Positions 60,091 to 64,000 of a stretch of DNA of 64,000 nucleotides are shown in pieces. This DNA is from Breoghania sp037026715. Its GTDB lineage: Bacteria; Pseudomonadota; Alphaproteobacteria; Rhizobiales; Stappiaceae. The translations under genes and the position numbers were made by a program. Numbering within the stretch: the stretch's first letter is position 1; each line of letters opens with the position of its first letter. The notes below the pieces were generated by a model. It worked only from the letters and a program-made list of their open reading frames with translations. It ran no database searches and was not told where the DNA came from. The DNA is taken from contig NZ_JBANCG010000005.1 in the NCBI RefSeq assembly GCF_037026715.1, forward strand, positions 186,001 through 250,000, given 5' to 3'.

Positions 60091-60290
60091 GGCGCGGCTT
60101 CGCCGCTGCTTGTTGCGCTGGATTCCGGATCAGCGCTCGGCCCAGTTCTGAATTGGGGCCTCTCTTGTCCGGAATGAGGGAGGGTGTGGGAAGCTTCAAG
60201 CCAGCCACACGCCCTCATTCCGGGCGGTCTGCACCGCAGGCGCATGGCCAGACCCGGAATCCAGCGCAACAAGCGCGCCGCAGGCGCACC
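60091..60290. repeat. D-family inverted repeat, copy D1
   Basis: Left arm GCTTGTTGCGCTGGATTCCG; right arm CCGGAATCCAGCGCAACAAG. The middle has TTGTCCGGAATGAGGG, GGGAAGCTTCAAGCCAGCCA, CTCATTCCGGGCGGTCTG and GGCGCATGGCCAGACCCGGA in that order. The same order occurs at 61310-61492. It fills the 299-base spacer between recJ and the MDR gene. Confidence 0.88.
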
Positions 60291-60302
60291 TTGTCCCTTC
60301 CC

Positions 60303-61247
60303 CTACCCCGCCCGGAAATCGATCAGCGGCTTCGCGCCTCCCGGAACATGGAAGGCCGCAATCGCCTCGCGCCAGCGTTCCAGCGGAAAAACCTCGGCCT
60401 TCGGGAACGTCACCTGCCGCAACAGTGGCCACAGCCGATCGAACTCCCCCTGCCAGTCGGCCGCGCTCATCACCGCGAGATCGTCGCGCAGATGGAAGCG
60501 CTCGAAGGCCGCGCGCGGGAAACCATCGGGGGTGACCGGTTCGCCGCTCAACAGCCCGTAGCCGGCGAAGACCGAGCCTTCCCGCATCGCGTTCACTATG
60601 AGAGAGCCGAGTGGCCCGCCGACCGCATCGAAGGTCACATCCGCCTTGCGAGCCACCTCCAGAACAGCCTCGACGTCGCCTTCATGCAGCGGCGTGATAC
60701 CAAGGCCGCGCATGCGCTCCAGCCGCGCCTGGGAGCGATAGAGGCCCACGACCTCGCGCGCGCCCTGGAGCCGTGCCCAGTGGCCGAGAAGCGTCGCGCA
60801 GCTCGAGCCGGCGGCGGTGAGCAGCACGCGTTTTCCGGCAACCGGCCAGCGCGTCAGCATGCGCAGGGCTGCCAGCGGATTGATGTAGCCGCGCGCGGCG
60901 GCCGGATCGTCGACGTCGTCCGGCACCGGCACGGCGAGCGTGGGGTCGCAATCGACGAAGCGCTGCCAGGTGCCGGGCCCGCGCAGCGGCAGCACGCGCC
61001 GGCCGACAAGCGCGGCATCGTCCGCCTCCACCACCCGGCCCACGCCCTCGTAGCCGGCGACCACCGGCGGCGTGATCAGATGCGAATAGGCGCCGGTGAC
61101 CGGGATCAGGTCGGAGGGATTGACGGGGACGAGCGCCATTTCCACGCGGAGCGTGCCGGGCGCGCGCGGGGCGAGATCGACGGTTTCGAGCCGGAGGGCC
61201 TGAAGCGGATCGCCGAAGGCGCGGTAGATGAGGGCCTGGTTTTTCAT
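60303..61247 (-). CDS. MDR-family oxidoreductase (trans-2-enoyl-CoA reductase/MECR-like)
   Basis: A 314-residue medium-chain dehydrogenase/reductase without catalytic zinc ligands. The GroES-like part shows VEMALVPVNPSDLIPVTGAY and AGYEGVGRVVEADD; the nucleotide loop is LLTAAGSSCATLLGHWARLQ. The NPSDL and AGYEGVG blocks fit the enoyl-thioester reductase (ETR/MECR) branch more than quinone reductases. The exact substrate is unknown. The gene is bracketed by two copies of the D repeat and interrupts the recJ-glpX-hom order. Confidence 0.83.
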   Translation of the reverse strand: MKNQALIYRAFGDPLQALRLETVDLAPRAPGTLRVEMALVPVNPSDLIPVTGAYSHLITPPVVAGYEGVGRVVEADDAALVGRRVLPLRGPGTWQRFVDCDPTLAVPVPDDVDDPAAARGYINPLAALRMLTRWPVAGKRVLLTAAGSSCATLLGHWARLQGAREVVGLYRSQARLERMRGLGITPLHEGDVEAVLEVARKADVTFDAVGGPLGSLIVNAMREGSVFAGYGLLSGEPVTPDGFPRAAFERFHLRDDLAVMSAADWQGEFDRLWPLLRQVTFPKAEVFPLERWREAIAAFHVPGGAKPLIDFRAG

Positions 61248-61309
61248 ACGTTTGCGGTTGCGGCTGCGGATTTAAGGGCAGGATGAAGAAGGAAGGAAGG
61301 ATAAAGGAG

Positions 61310-61492
61310 CGCGCATGCGCGCGCTGATTTGCTGGATTCCGGATCAGCGCTCGGCTACCGCCTCACTTGTCCGGAATGAGGGCGCGAGTGGGAAGCTTCA
61401 AGCCAGCCACAACCTCTCTCATTCCGGGCGGTCTGCGCCAAAGGCGCATGGCCAGACCCGGAACCCAGCGCAACAAGCGCGGCGAAGCCGCA
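61310..61492. repeat. D-family inverted repeat, copy D2
   Basis: Left end GCTGGATTCCGGATCAGCGC; right end CCCGGAACCCAGCGCAACAA. The central blocks match D1 (TTGTCCGGAATGAGGG, GGGAAGCTTCAAGCCAGCCA, GGCGCATGGCCAGACCCGGA). It lies between glpX and the MDR gene, in a 337-base spacer without genes. Confidence 0.88.
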
Positions 61493-61526
61493 CCATACCT
61501 ACTCTCCCCCTCCCCTTCCTCTGAAC

Positions 61527-61559
61527 GCAAAACGGCGCCGCACGAATGCAGCGCCGTTT
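61527..61559 (-). terminator. Terminator of the hom-glpX operon
   Basis: AAACGGCGC and GCGCCGTTT pair around a 12-base loop; on the minus strand the stem ends in TTTTGCG. It lies about 26 bases after the glpX stop. Confidence 0.65.
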
Positions 61560-61584
61560 CGCCTGGCGAGAACCTATCCGGACC

Positions 61585-62580
61585 TCAGTCCAGATAGAAC
61601 TTCTTGAAATCGGTGTGTTCGCCCTCGATCCAGCGCACCGTGCCGGTGGTGGAGCGCATCACGCAGGTATGCGTCAGGATGCGGTTCTTCTCGAACTTCA
61701 CGCCCTGAAGGAAGTTGCCGTCCGTCACGCCGGTCGCGGAGAAGTAGACGTCGCCGGAGGCGAGCTCCTCCATCTTGTACTTGCGGTTGAGATCGGAAAT
61801 GCCCATGCGCTCGGCGCGCTCGTACTGGTCGTCGCGCGCGATCACCAGACGGCCCTGCATCTGGCCGCCGACGCAGCGAAGGGCCGCCGCCGCCAGCACG
61901 CCCTCAGGCGCACCGCCGACACCCATATAGATGTCGATGCCGGTTTCATCCGGCGTCGTCGTATGGATCACGCCTGCGATGTCGCCGTCGCCGATGAGGC
62001 GCAGCGCGCAGCCGATCTCGCGGATGTCGGCGATCAGCTTGTCGTGGCGCGGACGGTCGAGAACGCAGACGTTGATCTCTTCCGGCTTCACGCCCTTGGC
62101 CTTGGCCAGCGCGTTGATGTTTTCCGCAACCGGCGCATCCAGATCGACGATGCCTTCGGGATAGCCCGGGCCGATCGCGATCTTGTTCATGTAGCAGTCC
62201 GGCGCGTTCAGCAGGCCGCCGTCCTCGGCGAGCGCCAGAACGGCGAGCGAGTTCGGCAGGTTCTTGGCGCACACGGTCGTGCATTCCAGCGGATCGAGCG
62301 CGATGTCGACCTTGGGACCGTGCTTGGTGCCGACCTTCTCGCCGATATAGAGCATCGGCGCCTCGTCGCGCTCGCCCTCGCCGATCACGACGGTGCCGTC
62401 GATCGGCAGCCGGTTCAGTTCGCGCCGCATGGCGTCGACGGCGGCCTGGTCGGCGGCCTTCTCGTCGCCGCGCCCGCGCATCCGGGCGGCGGAAACGGCC
62501 GCGCGTTCGGTCACGCGGGCGACCTCCAGGGTCAGCAGGCGGTCGAGCTTGTACTTCGATGTATCATCGTCAGAAGACAT
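61585..62580 (-). CDS. glpX: Class II fructose-1,6-bisphosphatase
   Basis: Removes the 1-phosphate of fructose-1,6-bisphosphate in gluconeogenesis. The family blocks are LTLEVARVTERAAVSAARMR, VVIGEGERDEAPMLYIGEKV (acidic metal ligands), then DPLECTTVCAKNLPN, GVGGAPEGVLAAAALRCVGG and ATGVTDGNFL. The metal-site motif usually reads DPxEGT; here the Gly is Cys (codon TGC at about 62290). The start 62580 (MSSDDDTS) has AAGGA at 8-9 bases; an earlier ATG at 62589 would overlap the hom stop as ATGA, also plausible. Length about 331 aa. It lies directly downstream of hom. Confidence 0.94.
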   Translation of the reverse strand: MSSDDDTSKYKLDRLLTLEVARVTERAAVSAARMRGRGDEKAADQAAVDAMRRELNRLPIDGTVVIGEGERDEAPMLYIGEKVGTKHGPKVDIALDPLECTTVCAKNLPNSLAVLALAEDGGLLNAPDCYMNKIAIGPGYPEGIVDLDAPVAENINALAKAKGVKPEEINVCVLDRPRHDKLIADIREIGCALRLIGDGDIAGVIHTTTPDETGIDIYMGVGGAPEGVLAAAALRCVGGQMQGRLVIARDDQYERAERMGISDLNRKYKMEELASGDVYFSATGVTDGNFLQGVKFEKNRILTHTCVMRSTTGTVRWIEGEHTDFKKFYLD

Positions 62581-62585
62581 AAGTG

Positions 62586-63944
62586 TCATCCTTGCGCTGT
62601 GGCAGCGTCCGGTTTGCGTTCGATGCGGATCATGCGCGGCTTGCCGGCGATGACGTTTTCACGGCCAATCGCCTCAAGCGCGGCCTGAATGTCCGCCTCG
62701 GTCGTTTCATAGGTGATCATGATGACCGGCTGGGGCGCCGCCGTGCGAGGGGCCTCGACCGATTGCTCGGGCGCCTCGCTCCTGGGCGCGCGTCGGCGCT
62801 GCACGATCGATTCAAGAGAGATGTTCTTCTCCGCCATGCAACGTGCGATCGTCGCAAAGGCGCCCGGACGGTCGAAAACCGACAGCCGGATGAAGTAGCC
62901 GCCCTCATGCCTGCGCATGCGGGCCCGCGTGTAGGGCTTCAGCTCTGCAGCCGGAACGCCCAGCGTCGGCATCAGGTCGCCGCGGGCAATGTCCGCGATA
63001 TCGGCGACCACGGAGGACGCCGTGGCATTGCCGCCGGCACCCGGGCCGACCAGCACCACCTCGCCCAGGTAATCGGTTTCCACCGCCACCGCGTTCAGCA
63101 CCCCGTCGATGCGCGCGATGGAGGAGGATTTCGGCACCATGGTCGGGTGGACGCGCTGCTCGATGCCGCTGTCGGTGCGCTGCGCGATGCCCAGAAGCTT
63201 GATGCGGTAGCCGAGCTCGTCCGCCGCCTCGATATCGGCGGTGGTGATCTCGGTGATGCCTTCCAGATAAATGGAATCGACCGATGTCTCGCAGCCGAAG
63301 GCGAGGCTCGTGAGAAGCGCCAGCTTGTGGGCGGTGTCGTTGCCCTCGACATCGAAGGTCGGATCCGCCTCGGCATAGCCCAGCCGCTGCGCCTCCTTCA
63401 GGCATTCCTCGAACGACAGGCCCTCACGCTCCATCCGGGTCAGGATGTAGTTGCAGGTGCCGTTGAGAATGCCGGAGACGCGGGTCACCGCATTGCCGGC
63501 AAGCGACTCGCGCAAGGCCTTGACGATCGGGATGCCGCCGGCGATCGCCGCCTCGAAATTCAGGCTGACGCCGTTGGCCTCGGCGAGCTTGGCGAGTTCC
63601 ACGCCGTGCCTGGCGAGAAGCGCCTTGTTGGCGGTGACCACATGCTTGCCGGAGGAAAGCGCGGCGCGCACGGCCGTCTCCGCCGGCCCGCTCTCGCCGC
63701 CGATCAGCTCGACGAAGACATCGATGCTGTTGGAGCGCGCCAGTTGCTCGGCGTCCTCGTGCCAGACATAGCCGGCAAGGTCCACGCCGCGGTCGCGGCT
63801 CCGGTCGCGGGCCGCGATCGCGACCACCTCGATCGGCCGGCCGCAGCGCACGGCCAGATGCTCTCCATGCTCTTGGACGAGACGGAGGACGGACGCGCCG
63901 ACCGTTCCAAGGCCGGCAACGCCAAGTCTCAACGCATCTTGCAT
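62586..63944 (-). CDS. hom: Homoserine dehydrogenase
   Basis: Reduces aspartate semialdehyde to homoserine, the branch to threonine and methionine. The 452 residues show the NAD(P)-binding LGVAGLGTVGASVLR at the N-terminus, the catalytic core with KHVVTANKALLARHG, ISGILNGTCNYILT-type GILNGTCNYIL, and GYAEADPTFDVEGNDTAHK. A C-terminal ACT domain follows (YFIRLSVFDRPGAFATIARC), so it is probably feedback-regulated by threonine. A Glu/Ala-rich insert with APRSEAPEQSVEAPRT interrupts the ACT domain. It is 23 bases after a partial upstream gene and coupled to glpX. Confidence 0.96.
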   Translation of the reverse strand: MQDALRLGVAGLGTVGASVLRLVQEHGEHLAVRCGRPIEVVAIAARDRSRDRGVDLAGYVWHEDAEQLARSNSIDVFVELIGGESGPAETAVRAALSSGKHVVTANKALLARHGVELAKLAEANGVSLNFEAAIAGGIPIVKALRESLAGNAVTRVSGILNGTCNYILTRMEREGLSFEECLKEAQRLGYAEADPTFDVEGNDTAHKLALLTSLAFGCETSVDSIYLEGITEITTADIEAADELGYRIKLLGIAQRTDSGIEQRVHPTMVPKSSSIARIDGVLNAVAVETDYLGEVVLVGPGAGGNATASSVVADIADIARGDLMPTLGVPAAELKPYTRARMRRHEGGYFIRLSVFDRPGAFATIARCMAEKNISLESIVQRRRAPRSEAPEQSVEAPRTAAPQPVIMITYETTEADIQAALEAIGRENVIAGKPRMIRIERKPDAATAQG

Positions 63945-63967
63945 TAATTAGTGATCCAGTTTCCAGG

Positions 63968-64000
63968 TTAGCGGCGGGCGCCCATCGGGATCACGTTGTG
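63968..64000 (-). CDS. C-terminal end of an unidentified upstream gene (partial)
   Basis: Reading on the minus strand from the window edge, codons for HNVIPMGARR are followed by TAA at 63970-63968. The frame is plausible for the end of a gene that precedes hom by 23 bases in the same operon. In other Hyphomicrobiales an aminotransferase often sits here, by my recollection; ten residues cannot confirm it. Confidence 0.3.
   Translation of the reverse strand, partial: HNVIPMGARR

Overview
The window (64 kb, GC-rich, short operons) reads as chromosomal DNA of an alphaproteobacterium of the order Hyphomicrobiales (Rhizobiales). The pointers are a phosphatidylcholine synthase, an ExoR-type periplasmic regulator, an NDUFS4-like complex I subunit gene, DUF2336 and DUF2842 proteins, and the gene order hom-glpX-recJ. 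I cannot name the genus. There is no rRNA operon, CRISPR array, transposase, integrase or prophage; two tRNA genes are present.

Layout. 1-5 kb: end of a purine-catabolism operon (xdhA, uraH), then pcs-terC-qor. 5-13 kb: a UbiH-type hydroxylase, a thioesterase, an enoyl-CoA hydratase, MarC, a CoA-binding protein, metY, a lipid A-type acyltransferase and an AEC transporter. 13-18 kb: DUF2842, heme A synthase, a globin-coupled chemoreceptor, a malyl-CoA-lyase-like enzyme, HspQ. 18-23 kb: a four-gene overlapping operon (GT39, PAP2 phosphatase, GT2, LAB_N protein) that looks like a lipid-linked-sugar envelope modification module. 23-34 kb: phosphoesterase, DUF2336, tRNA-Pro, complex I subunit, tRNA-Arg, then a convergent pair of a large hybrid histidine kinase and an autotransporter bounded by AT-rich DNA, DUF192 and a small membrane protein. 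34-43 kb: gyrA, a second MarC, an RND efflux pair. 43-50 kb: CDF transporter, divergent polysaccharide deacetylase and CelD-type acetyltransferase, anmK, tyrS. 50-58 kb: a giant AsmA/YhdP-like protein, a Bcp peroxiredoxin, an M23 peptidase, exoR. 58-64 kb: recJ, an MDR oxidoreductase, glpX, hom.

The most unusual content is between the genes. At least four families of dispersed palindromic repeats occupy the spacers. Family A (seven copies) folds on paper into a cloverleaf: a conserved outer stem, a conserved inner hairpin and two small side hairpins. The side-hairpin sequences differ between copies while the pairing is kept. Family B sits inside A in three copies, and family C sits inside B, always so that all stems stay nested. 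Most A, B and C copies lie between the 3' ends of convergent genes. Family D flanks one oxidoreductase gene, and a short family E occurs twice in opposite orientation. No transposase accompanies any of them.

Many genes serve the cell envelope and envelope stress: phosphatidylcholine synthesis, lipid A acylation, lipid-linked sugar transfer, AsmA, autotransporter, RND efflux, peptidoglycan recycling and hydrolysis, exopolysaccharide modification and ExoR. The rest is core metabolism (methionine/threonine branch, gluconeogenesis, purine breakdown, respiration).
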